Of a DNA stretch of 64,000 bases, positions 17,357-25,157 are shown piece by piece; position 1 is the first letter of the stretch, and every line of letters begins with the position of its first letter. Below the pieces are notes generated by a model. The model was not told the DNA's origin. It worked only from the letters and a program-made list of their open reading frames with translations, and did no database searches. This DNA comes from Flavobacterium sp. Lineage in GTDB: Bacteria; Bacteroidota; Bacteroidia; Flavobacteriales; Flavobacteriaceae. The translations under genes and the position numbers were made by a program. The DNA is taken from contig NZ_JANJUQ010000019.1 of assembly GCF_024710485.1 (NCBI RefSeq), forward strand, positions 1-64,000. The letters are read 5' to 3'.

Positions 17357-18937
17357 ATGAGAAAAGCATTTTTAGTTTTTGCGATTACGACACTGGCCAT
17401 CATGGGCGTATTAACCTATGTCAACTGGAAGTTTAGTTTCTTGGGGTTAATTTTTATACCGTTAATCCTAATGGGATTTTACGATATGTTCCAATCCAAA
17501 AGAACCATCCGCAGAAACTTTCCTTTGTTGGGAAGAATGCGCTACTTGTTAGAAGCATTGGGTCCCGGCGCCCGACAATATTTTATTGAAAGTGATACCG
17601 ACGGCAAACCGTTCAACCGCCTACAACGCAGTTTAGTATACCAACGTAGCAAAAAAGAAACCGATTCCAATCCGTTCGGTACGCAATTAGACCTTTACGA
17701 AATTGGTTACCAATGGATCAACCACAGCATCAAAGCCATTCCATTTTCACAAGTCAACAGCAATCCGAGAGTAAAAATTGGTTCGTCACAATGCGAAAAA
17801 CCTTATGAAGCCAGTTTATTCAACATCAGTGCAATGAGCTACGGTTCATTAAGTAAGAATGCTGTTTTGGCTTTAAACAACGGTGCCAAACAAGGTGGAT
17901 TTTACCACAATACCGGAGAAGGCGGCTTATCACCTTACCATTTGCAGGGTGGTGATGTAGTTTGGAATATCGGAACTGGCTACTTCAGCTGTCGCGACAA
18001 AAACGGTAATTTCTCTTATGACGAATTTGTCAAAAGAGCGACCTTAGACAACGTAAAAATGATTGAAATCAAATTCTCTCAAGGCGCCAAACCCGGACAT
18101 GGCGGTATTTTACCCAAAGAGAAAGTTACTGATGAAATTGCAGCCATTCGCCTAGTTGACAAAGGACACGACATCATTTCACCGCCAACACATTCAGCTT
18201 TCAAAACACCACTGGAATTAATGGAATTCGTAAAACTATTGCGAAAAGGCTCCGGTGGCAAACCCATCGGGATGAAAATCTGCATTGGCAACAAATCCGA
18301 ATTCATCGCCATCTGTAAAGCCATGGTGCAAACCAAGACAACTTTCGATTTTATCACCGTCGATGGTGGCGAAGGCGGAACCGGTGCTGCTCCGCAGGAA
18401 TACTCAGACCACGTGGGCATGCCGTTGCGAGACGCCTTGGCTTTTGTATACGATTGTCTGGTAGGATTCGATTTGAAAAAAGACATCAAAATCATCTGTA
18501 GCGGTAAAATCATAACAGGATTCGACATCATCAAAACCTTGTCTATTGGTGCCGATTTGTGCAATTCGGCCCGTGGGATGATGTTCGCTTTGGGCTGCAT
18601 TCAGGCGCTCGAATGCCATGCCAATACTTGCCCGACGGGAGTAGCCACGCAAGACCCGCGGCTGACCAAAGGCTTAGTACCCGAAGAAAAAAGCATACGC
18701 GTAGCGCGCTTCCAACACGAAACGGTGAAAAGCGCTATGGAACTCATGGCCTCGGCCGGCATCGATCATCCCGATAAAGTAGACCGAAGCGTCGTGAGTA
18801 TGCGCATTGACCGTACCCAAATCAAGACTTTTGAAGAGACGTATCCCGAACTTAAAGTCGGTTGCCTACTCGATGGCAGCAAAGTCCCTAACGAGATGTT
18901 TCGATTTTGGAAAAATGCAAGTGCCGAACATTTTTAG
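17357..18937 (+). CDS. Membrane-anchored FMN-binding glutamate synthase-domain protein
   Basis: A 526-residue protein with two N-terminal hydrophobic segments (about residues 4-24 and 26-44) and then the FMN/Fe-S domain of glutamate synthase. Typical blocks are SAMSYGSLSKNAVLALNNGA, GEGGLSPYH, SQGAKPGHGGILP, TVDGGEGGTGAAP and CHANTCPTGVATQDP. The glutaminase domain is absent, so it cannot use glutamine as ammonia donor. Stand-alone members are widespread, and their function is not known to me. It begins one base after the ligase stop codon, which ties it to the cluster. Ammonia capture or a redox role are possibilities and neither is shown. Confidence 0.85.
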   Translation: MRKAFLVFAITTLAIMGVLTYVNWKFSFLGLIFIPLILMGFYDMFQSKRTIRRNFPLLGRMRYLLEALGPGARQYFIESDTDGKPFNRLQRSLVYQRSKKETDSNPFGTQLDLYEIGYQWINHSIKAIPFSQVNSNPRVKIGSSQCEKPYEASLFNISAMSYGSLSKNAVLALNNGAKQGGFYHNTGEGGLSPYHLQGGDVVWNIGTGYFSCRDKNGNFSYDEFVKRATLDNVKMIEIKFSQGAKPGHGGILPKEKVTDEIAAIRLVDKGHDIISPPTHSAFKTPLELMEFVKLLRKGSGGKPIGMKICIGNKSEFIAICKAMVQTKTTFDFITVDGGEGGTGAAPQEYSDHVGMPLRDALAFVYDCLVGFDLKKDIKIICSGKIITGFDIIKTLSIGADLCNSARGMMFALGCIQALECHANTCPTGVATQDPRLTKGLVPEEKSIRVARFQHETVKSAMELMASAGIDHPDKVDRSVVSMRIDRTQIKTFEETYPELKVGCLLDGSKVPNEMFRFWKNASAEHF

Positions 18938-19049
18938 GAGCTGTTTCCCGCTATCCGTTGCAATCTTTTATTACTTTGTCACCCTAAGCGCTGTCGAAGG
19001 GATTTTCTGAAAAGTAATAAAAGGATTTCCACTACTATCGGGGCTAAAC
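18937..19049 (-). repeat. Flavobacterial palindromic intergenic repeat (REP-like), copy A
   Basis: On the minus strand it reads GCCCCGATAG, AGTGGAAATCCTTTT, an inner arm, then AAAAGATTGCAACGG and GATAGCGGGAAACAGC. The inner ATTACTTTTC...GTAATAAAAG arms form a long hairpin. A second copy with the same end words lies at 22808-22932. The rest of the gap to 19179 holds AATCTGT-type words and no gene. Confidence 0.7.
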
Positions 19050-19179
19050 ATATCAGCAAGAGTAAATGATTAATTTAAAATTTAGTAAAAGTTGGTGTAA
19101 TTCGTAACAAAAAAATCAGTGCTAATCTGTTTAATCTGTGGCAAAAAATAAAAACTAATCAGTAGCAAAAAAATAAAAC

Positions 19180-19605
19180 ATGAACCAAACCTTTACCAAA
19201 CCAGAAAAAATACGTTTCAAACACGTCGATTACGCCGGTATCGTTTTCTATCCGCGCTTTTTAGAAATGCTCAACGACTTGGTCGAAGATTGGTTTGAAG
19301 AAGCCCTCGACCGACCGTTCTCCAAAATTCACGAAACCAATGGGATTCCAACCGTGGATTTAAAAGTACAATTCAAAAAAGCCGCCCGCATAGGAGAACT
19401 GTTAACCAAAAAACTTTGGGTCATCAAACTCGGCGGTGCTTCCGTAACTTGCGGTTTCCGTTTTGAAGATGAACAAGGCAATACCTGTTTGGAAGGCGAA
19501 GTTATTTTAGTTAACGTAGGTATCAGCAACGGCAGAGACGCCATCAAAGCGGAACCGTTTTCGGAAGAGATGAAAAACAAAATAACAAAGTACCAACTGT
19601 CTTAA
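19180..19605 (+). CDS. Acyl-CoA thioesterase (4-hydroxybenzoyl-CoA type hotdog fold)
   Basis: A 141-residue single-hotdog thioesterase. The FKHVDYAGIVFYPRFLEML block contains the active-site aspartate (Asp17) and matches 4-hydroxybenzoyl-CoA thioesterases and the YbgC family. In this cluster it would hydrolyse the hydroxylated aryl-CoA to the free acid before ring cleavage, a step needed because the downstream dioxygenase family acts on free gentisate-type acids. It follows a repeat-rich 240-base gap, so it may have its own promoter. Confidence 0.87.
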   Translation: MNQTFTKPEKIRFKHVDYAGIVFYPRFLEMLNDLVEDWFEEALDRPFSKIHETNGIPTVDLKVQFKKAARIGELLTKKLWVIKLGGASVTCGFRFEDEQGNTCLEGEVILVNVGISNGRDAIKAEPFSEEMKNKITKYQLS

Positions 19606-19636
19606 TACTTAATACTTTTGTCTTAATACTCAAACT

Positions 19637-20617
19637 ATGGACTTTAAAAAATTCAAAGCCGCTACCGTACAAACAGCACCGGTTTTTCTGAACGTGGAAA
19701 AAACGATAGCCAAAGCGATTGCTTTTGTTAAAGAAGCTGCCGATAACGGAGCGCAACTCATCGCCTTTCCCGAGGTATTCGTGGCCGGTTACCCTTACTG
19801 GAACTGGATCATGACACCGGTACAAGGCAGCAAATGGTACGAGCTATTGTATAAAAACTCAGTAGCTGTTTCGGACGAAAACATGCAACCTTTGTACCAA
19901 GCCGCGAAAGATTTCAATATACACATCGTCATCGGCATCAACGAGCGTGGCGACAGTTATGGCGAAATTTACAACACCAACCTGATTATTGATAACCACG
20001 GAAAAGTCATCGGCAAACACCGCAAATTAGTCCCAACCTGGGCTGAAAAGCTTACTTGGACGTCCGGCGATGGTTCTTCTCTCAAAGTGTATGATACTGA
20101 AGTTGGTCCGATTGGCACTTTAGCTTGTGGTGAAAACACCAATACCTTAGCCCGTTTTACTCTATTGTCGCAAGGCGAATTAGTTCACATCGCCAATTAC
20201 ATTTCACTACCGGTAGCACCACCCGATTACGACATGGCGGAAGCGATTAAAATTCGGGCCGCGGCACATTCCTTCGAAGGCAAATTGTTTACAATTGTTT
20301 CCTGCTCAACCATTTCTCAGGAGATAAAAGATGCCTTACGCGCTGATGTACCTAATGTGGATGAATTATTATCACGCAAAAGCTCTGCCTTTTCCGGATT
20401 TATTGGTCCGAATGGCGCTGTGATTGGCACACCGCTAATTGATGACGAAGGGATTGTTTATGCCGATATCGATTTGGAGAAATGCATCCAACCGAAACAA
20501 ATGCACGACATACTCGGGCATTACAACCGATTTGATATTTTTGATTTAAGAGTCAATACCGCTCCAACCAGAAAGATTACCTTTGTAGATAACCACGATG
20601 AATTCAACCAAAAATAA
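19637..20617 (+). CDS. Nitrilase (carbon-nitrogen hydrolase superfamily)
   Basis: A 326-residue enzyme of the nitrilase branch. The catalytic triad is Glu46 (AFPEVFVAGYP), Lys130 (GKHRKLVPTW) and Cys164 (TLACGENTNTLARF). The RKLVPTWAEKLTWTSGDGS and LLSQGELVHIANY stretches are typical of true nitrilases, which convert nitriles to acids plus ammonia. A role as amidase or deaminase on a ring-cleavage product cannot be excluded, since the superfamily handles several C-N bonds. It sits between the thioesterase and the ring-cleavage gene, one base before the latter. Confidence 0.88.
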   Translation: MDFKKFKAATVQTAPVFLNVEKTIAKAIAFVKEAADNGAQLIAFPEVFVAGYPYWNWIMTPVQGSKWYELLYKNSVAVSDENMQPLYQAAKDFNIHIVIGINERGDSYGEIYNTNLIIDNHGKVIGKHRKLVPTWAEKLTWTSGDGSSLKVYDTEVGPIGTLACGENTNTLARFTLLSQGELVHIANYISLPVAPPDYDMAEAIKIRAAAHSFEGKLFTIVSCSTISQEIKDALRADVPNVDELLSRKSSAFSGFIGPNGAVIGTPLIDDEGIVYADIDLEKCIQPKQMHDILGHYNRFDIFDLRVNTAPTRKITFVDNHDEFNQK

Positions 20618-20618
20618 T

Positions 20619-21731
20619 ATGGAAACCAACAACTTTTCAGACGACGTTATCGGGCGTGCCCGTGTACAAGACACCCCTGAACTCGAAGCCTATTATAAAG
20701 AATTAGAAACCTTAGGAGCCGGAGCACTTTGGACAGTAGCCAACGATATTGAACCTTGGGAACCCCGAGCGAATTCGGTCCCTATGTTGTGGAAATACGA
20801 CGACTTGCGCAGTTTGGTTTTAAAATCTTCCGAACTCGTAACGCCTGAACAAGCCGGAAGACGTGTCGTATATTTGGTAAACGATAAAAGGAAAGACGTT
20901 TCTGCCGCCGTAGGTTGGTTGTACACCGGAATCCAAGTTACCCGTCCGGGCGAAAGTACTTCGGCGCACCGCCATCGTGCTTCTGCCCTACGCTTTATCA
21001 TGGAAGGTTCTAAAGGCTATACCGTAGTTGACGGCAATAAAATCATGTTGGAAGTCAACGACTTTGTCATCACACCCAACTCAGCCTGGCACGAACACGG
21101 TGTAGAAGCCGACGGGCAAACCTGTATTTGGCAAGACGGTTTGGATATTCCGTTAGTGAATGCTTTAGAAGCCAATGATTATGCCGTGTATGATGGCAAA
21201 CAACCGTTGGTAAAACCCATCAACCATTTGCCGTTGAGCTACAGTTGCGCGGGTTTAATTCCGGCTGACAAGACTTGGGACAAACCGTATTCGCCTTTGT
21301 TTAAATATTCGTGGAGTAAAGTCTACCCGGCTTTGTTAAACGCGCAAGTGGTCAACCATCCGGATCCGTTTGACGGTATTTTGATGCAATACTCTAATCC
21401 GCTCACCGGTGGTCATGTGATGCAAACGATGGGAGCCGCCATGCAATTGCTACCAGCCGGTTTCCACGGGAAAGCACACAAACATACGGGGTCATTTGTG
21501 TACCAATGCGCTAAAGGAAGCGGCTACTCCATCATCAACGGGCAACGCTTTGATTGGAAGGAACGCGATATTTTCTGCGTACCAAGTTGGGCGTGGCACG
21601 AACACCACAATGCTTCTGACACCGAAGATGCGTGTTTGTTTAACTTCAACGACTTGCCGGTCATTGAAGGCTTAGGCTTGTTCCAAGGCAGAGAATACAC
21701 CGAAAACAATGGGCGTCAGAAAATACAATGA
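20619..21731 (+). CDS. Gentisate 1,2-dioxygenase family ring-cleavage enzyme
   Basis: A bicupin Fe(II) dioxygenase of 370 residues. The first cupin carries HRHRASALRFIMEG and the metal-binding motif region ending AWHEHG. The second carries GKAHKHTGSFVYQ and AWHEHHN. WQDGLDIPLVNALEANDY is characteristic of gentisate, salicylate and 1-hydroxy-2-naphthoate dioxygenases. It opens the ring between the carboxyl- and hydroxyl-bearing carbons to give maleylpyruvate (or its amino analogue from 5-hydroxyanthranilate). I take the ATG at 20619; one at 20598 overlapping the nitrilase end is also possible. Confidence 0.9.
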   Translation: METNNFSDDVIGRARVQDTPELEAYYKELETLGAGALWTVANDIEPWEPRANSVPMLWKYDDLRSLVLKSSELVTPEQAGRRVVYLVNDKRKDVSAAVGWLYTGIQVTRPGESTSAHRHRASALRFIMEGSKGYTVVDGNKIMLEVNDFVITPNSAWHEHGVEADGQTCIWQDGLDIPLVNALEANDYAVYDGKQPLVKPINHLPLSYSCAGLIPADKTWDKPYSPLFKYSWSKVYPALLNAQVVNHPDPFDGILMQYSNPLTGGHVMQTMGAAMQLLPAGFHGKAHKHTGSFVYQCAKGSGYSIINGQRFDWKERDIFCVPSWAWHEHHNASDTEDACLFNFNDLPVIEGLGLFQGREYTENNGRQKIQ

Positions 21732-21783
21732 CAGTGAGAATGACAAAAATGAATTCTAACTTAGAACATACAACAAACTAAAA

Positions 21784-21818
21784 CCTCAGAACCTTAGCGC
21801 CTCAGCGCCTTAGCACCT
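21784..21818 (+). repeat. CTCAG/CTTAG microrepeat in the cluster spacer
   Basis: Tandem words CCTCAGAACCTTAGCGCCTC and CAGCGCCTTAGCACC, all built on C(C/T)TAGC or CTCAG units, precede the hydrolase gene. Confidence 0.6.
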
Positions 21819-21826
21819 TTTAAAAA

Positions 21827-22741
21827 ATGAAACTACTCACTTACCAGACAAAAGACACCGAACCCCGTTTAGGATTTCTACATAACAATCAAGTCATCGA
21901 TATGGAAGATTTTGGCGAAATTTCAAATTTCCCGTTGCCTTCTGATATGTTGGACTTGATTGACATGGGGATTGAAATCATAGATGAATTGAACGAAATG
22001 GTGGCGGAAACTCCGGAAAATTACTTTAAAGAAATCGCTTATGAATTGGAAGAGGTGACACTTTTGGCTCCGATTCAAAAACCGAGAAAAAATATTATCG
22101 GCATTGGATTAAACTATACCGAACACGTAGCGGAAAGCGCAAGAACCTTAGACACTACAGGCAAATTACCTCAAAAACCGATTATCTTTTCAAAACCGCC
22201 AACAACGGTTACGGGAACCAATACCGAGATCATTAAGAACACCAAACTGACTTCGCAATTGGATTGGGAAGTGGAATTGGCTGTCATAATTGGCAAACAA
22301 GGAAAGTATGTTCCTAAAGCGGAAGCGATGGATTATGTTTTTGGTTATACAGTAATCAATGATATTTCAGCTCGCGATTGTCGTCGAGAAGGCCAATGGA
22401 TAGTTTCCAAAGGACAAGATACTTTTGCGCCTATGGGACCAATATTAGTTACCAAAGACGAAATCGAAAATCCACACAACCTGAATTTATCGTTAAAAGT
22501 AAACGGTATAGAAAAGCAAAACTCAAACACTAAATTCTTATTGTTCAACATTAACGATTTGATAGAAGATTTGAGTATCGTATTTACTTTAGATCCGGGA
22601 GACATTATAGCCACCGGTACTCCGGCAGGTGTCGGAGCCGGACGCGATCCTCAAGAATGGTTGCACGATGGTGATGTGGTGGAAGCGACTGTAGAAGGCA
22701 TTGGTACGATAATAAATACGGTGAAGGAGATTTCAAGATAA
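21827..22741 (+). CDS. Fumarylacetoacetate hydrolase family enzyme (maleyl/fumarylpyruvate hydrolase)
   Basis: A metal-dependent C-C hydrolase of 304 residues. Family blocks are IGIGLNYTEHVAES, the metal-ligand region WEVELAVIIGKQGKYV, YTVINDISARDCRR, SKGQDTFAPMGP and the closing GDIIATGTPAGVGAGRDP. After gentisate-type ring cleavage it would split maleylpyruvate (or fumarylpyruvate) into pyruvate and maleate (or fumarate). No maleylpyruvate isomerase is encoded nearby, but a maleate isomerase is, so direct hydrolysis to maleate is the simplest reading. Confidence 0.88.
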   Translation: MKLLTYQTKDTEPRLGFLHNNQVIDMEDFGEISNFPLPSDMLDLIDMGIEIIDELNEMVAETPENYFKEIAYELEEVTLLAPIQKPRKNIIGIGLNYTEHVAESARTLDTTGKLPQKPIIFSKPPTTVTGTNTEIIKNTKLTSQLDWEVELAVIIGKQGKYVPKAEAMDYVFGYTVINDISARDCRREGQWIVSKGQDTFAPMGPILVTKDEIENPHNLNLSLKVNGIEKQNSNTKFLLFNINDLIEDLSIVFTLDPGDIIATGTPAGVGAGRDPQEWLHDGDVVEATVEGIGTIINTVKEISR

Positions 22742-22758
22742 AAAACAGGTTGCGTTAG

Positions 22759-22800
22759 ATTTGATATTAAGAGGAGGGCAGCCGGTGGCTGTCAGGTAAA
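22759..22800 (+). other. Structured hairpin element, copy 2
   Basis: The same 18-base lead as at 790 is followed by a 7-bp stem, GGCAGCC and GGCTGTC, with the same GGT loop and then AGGTAAAAATAA. Five stem positions differ from copy 1 and all remain paired (one as G-U). TAGATTTG (22756-22763), which overlaps the lead, fits a -7 box. It lies just after the hydrolase gene. Confidence 0.55.
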
Positions 22801-22807
22801 AATAATA

Positions 22808-22932
22808 GCTGCGTTAGGGATTCCTTCGGCAGTCGCTTCGCTCGTGTGAAGTGGAAATCCTTTTTAGGATTGCCCTGAAGCAAAGCGGAAGGGAAATACA
22901 ATCCTAAAAAGATTGCAACGTAAAGCCCGACC
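22808..22932 (+). repeat. Flavobacterial palindromic intergenic repeat (REP-like), copy B
   Basis: Reads GCTGCGTTAGGGATTC, then GAAGTGGAAATCC, TTTTTAGGATTG with its inverted arm CAATCCTAAAAA, then GATTGCAACG and AAAGCCCGACC. It shares GTGGAAATCC and AGATTGCAACG with copy A at 18937 in opposite orientation. A CTCGTC/GACGAG hairpin follows at 22932-22948. It splits the hydrolase and maleate isomerase genes. Confidence 0.7.
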
Positions 22933-23005
22933 TCGTCCATCAGACGAGTTAACGTCCAACAAACAATTAAAAACTCAGTAACATAGCTGATCAGTAACTT
23001 TGATT

Positions 23006-23755
23006 ATGAAAAAATTTAAAATAGGACAAATCGTTCCATCCTCCAACGTGACGATGGAAACCGAAATACCGGCCATTTTCAGGGCCAGAGAAACCATATT
23101 GCCGGAACGTTTTACGTTTCACAGCAGTCGCATGCGAATGAAAAAAGTGACCAAAGAAGAACTCGAAGCCATGGATGCGATGAGTCTGAAATGCGCTCAA
23201 GAATTGTCAGACGCCCATGTGGACGTGATGGGTTACGCATGCTTGGTAGCAATTATGAGTATGGGACGCGGCTATCACTGCGTTTCGGAAGTGAACCTGC
23301 ATCAGGAAACAGTGGCAAATGACTTCCCAACGCCTATCGTAACGTCGGCAGGGGCTTTGATTAACGGTTTGAAAGTGTTGGGTGCCAAACAAATTTCGAT
23401 TATTACGCCGTATATGCGTCCGCTCACCGACAAAGTAGTCGATTATATTGAGCACCAAGGCATCAAAGTAAAAGAAAGCATTGCCCTGGAAATTCCCGAT
23501 AACTTGGAAGTGGCAGCGCAAAATCCGATGAACTTATTGGAAATATACAAGCAATTGGATTTGAACGATGTAGATGTATTGGTAGCTTCGGCTTGTGTGC
23601 AAATGCCTTCGTTGGAAGCTATAGATTTAATTCAGGCGGAATGCGGGATTCCGGTGACTTCGGCAGCCGTGTGTACCACTTACGAAATGATGAAAAAATT
23701 GGGCATTGAGGCCAAATCGACTATAGGGGGCGAATTGCTGAGTGGGAAATATTAG
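23006..23755 (+). CDS. Maleate cis-trans isomerase (Asp/Glu racemase superfamily)
   Basis: A 249-residue member of the Asp/Glu racemase superfamily. The two active-site cysteines are Cys79 (VMGYACLVAIMSMG) and Cys197 (LVASACVQMPS), spaced as in characterised maleate isomerases. These enzymes convert maleate to fumarate without cofactor. In this cluster it would take the maleate released by the hydrolase into the TCA cycle. I chose ATG 23006. Arylmalonate decarboxylases are relatives, but the paired cysteines favour isomerase. Confidence 0.87.
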   Translation: MKKFKIGQIVPSSNVTMETEIPAIFRARETILPERFTFHSSRMRMKKVTKEELEAMDAMSLKCAQELSDAHVDVMGYACLVAIMSMGRGYHCVSEVNLHQETVANDFPTPIVTSAGALINGLKVLGAKQISIITPYMRPLTDKVVDYIEHQGIKVKESIALEIPDNLEVAAQNPMNLLEIYKQLDLNDVDVLVASACVQMPSLEAIDLIQAECGIPVTSAAVCTTYEMMKKLGIEAKSTIGGELLSGKY

Positions 23756-23782
23756 ATTATAATGTTAAAGTTTGATTTTTAA

Positions 23783-23893
23783 CACATTAATAATCAATTA
23801 TTAATTAACTTTGAATATGATTTAGATTTATCAGTTGAAGGTATCAAAGCGATAATTCAATTAGCAACAGTATCAAGAGGTATTGGTTTATGA
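23783..23893 (+). pseudogene. Possible gene relic, 36 codons without a start
   Basis: An open frame between stop codons ends in VEGIKAIIQLATVSRGIGL and has no ATG, GTG or TTG start in a sensible place. Composition looks protein-like but it may be chance. I recognise no family. Confidence 0.15.
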
Positions 23894-23913
23894 TAAATCC
23901 AAATCATACAAAA

Positions 23914-23943
23914 CGGGAGGTCTACAATAGACCTCCTTTTTTA
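23914..23943. terminator. Bidirectional terminator
   Basis: GGAGGTCTA and TAGACCTCC around three bases, with a T-run on the plus strand. It lies between the end of the catabolic cluster and the convergent iron transporter gene. Confidence 0.8.
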
Positions 23944-25041
23944 TCCTACTACAGAAACGCCAATCAGTTTTCCGATACCGAAAGTGATAGCCGCTGCTGC
24001 TAATCCGAACAACACTTGTCGCATACCCGAATACCAAACACTTTTTCCGGTAAATAAAGTAATCGCTGCACCAATCAAAAATAAACCGGCAGCACTCAAC
24101 ACCGTACTGATAATCACGGCTTGCATACCGCTCCAAAAGAAAAACGGAAATACCGGTATGATAGCTCCAATGGCAAACAGGAAGAAGGAAGTCAGCGCAG
24201 CTTCCATAGCCGAACCTTTCAAATCCTCAGAATTGATACCCAATTCTTCTTTGATGAGCATGTCGTGTGCCTGGCTTTTGTTTTGCATCATATCGGCGGC
24301 CATGGTTTTGGCTTGCGCTTCAGGTATGCCTTTAGCCATGTAAATTAAAGTCAATTCTTGTTGCTCGCCCTCGGGGTTGGTTTCTAATTCTTCCAATTCG
24401 AGTTGCATTTGATTTTCGTACAGCTCTTGAGAACTTTTCACCGAAATCCATTCGCCCAAAGCCATAGACAAAGCTCCGGCCAGCAATCCGGCTAATCCGG
24501 CCAACAGAATTTCATCTTGACCACTGGTGGCACCGGCTATTCCCATTACCAAACTAAAATTGGACACCAAACCGTCGTTACCGCCTAAAACTGAGGCACG
24601 CAAAGCATTACCACCAACAGAGCGATGGCGTTTTTCAAATCGGGCCAAATTGGCTCCTGACACTTTGGAATTATTGCTGAGGATATTCTTCAGTATAGTA
24701 ACATGGGCTGTATCCGACAAGGATTCTTGCGTTTGACTTTGTTTGCGAGCTTTCAGTATGGATGAGGATACGCTTTTTTCGGTATCCAATAAAACTCCTA
24801 AGATGTAGTCATAACCAAACCATTTGCCAATTAGATGCAAGGTTTTAGCTCTTCCTGAAGGTGGCGGCAAATGGCTTTCATCTAAATTGTTTTTGGCTAA
24901 GAAAGCCAAGGCGTGACCGTGCTCTATATCACTCATCTGTTTGAAAACCGTCGCAACGTTTTCATCTTCTTCATTTTCAGCTAAAATTTTATAGAGATAA
25001 CAAACATCGACTTCCGTTTGGATACTTTTAAGACTGACCAT
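23941..25041 (-). CDS. Ferritin-like/VIT1 fusion, iron exporter or transporter (MbfA-like)
   Basis: A 366-residue inner-membrane protein. Residues 1-125 form a rubrerythrin/ferritin-like four-helix region with the ExxH-type pair DIEHGHALAF. Residues 150-366 are a VIT1/CCC1 transporter domain with SVLGGNDGLVSNFSLVMG, ALSMALGEWISVKSSQE and about five membrane helices. Fusions of this kind (MbfA) sense iron through the ferritin part and export it. Direction and metal specificity here are inferred from the family. The gene is alone, followed by DUF4242 upstream in the same orientation. Confidence 0.87.
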   Translation of the reverse strand: MVSLKSIQTEVDVCYLYKILAENEEDENVATVFKQMSDIEHGHALAFLAKNNLDESHLPPPSGRAKTLHLIGKWFGYDYILGVLLDTEKSVSSSILKARKQSQTQESLSDTAHVTILKNILSNNSKVSGANLARFEKRHRSVGGNALRASVLGGNDGLVSNFSLVMGIAGATSGQDEILLAGLAGLLAGALSMALGEWISVKSSQELYENQMQLELEELETNPEGEQQELTLIYMAKGIPEAQAKTMAADMMQNKSQAHDMLIKEELGINSEDLKGSAMEAALTSFFLFAIGAIIPVFPFFFWSGMQAVIISTVLSAAGLFLIGAAITLFTGKSVWYSGMRQVLFGLAAAAITFGIGKLIGVSVVG

Positions 25042-25157
25042 GAGATTGTATTTTAAGAACTAAAATTACAAAGAAAGATTCTGTTAATTCAATTTAAATG
25101 AAGTTATAATCGTAAAAAACATTCACTTTAAAACCGATTAAAATTGCTTTTTAATCA

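Noticed and set aside
22995-23002. TAACTTTG as promoter of the maleate isomerase gene
   Set aside because: It fits the -7 box but lies only 3 bases before the ATG, so transcription would start inside the gene.
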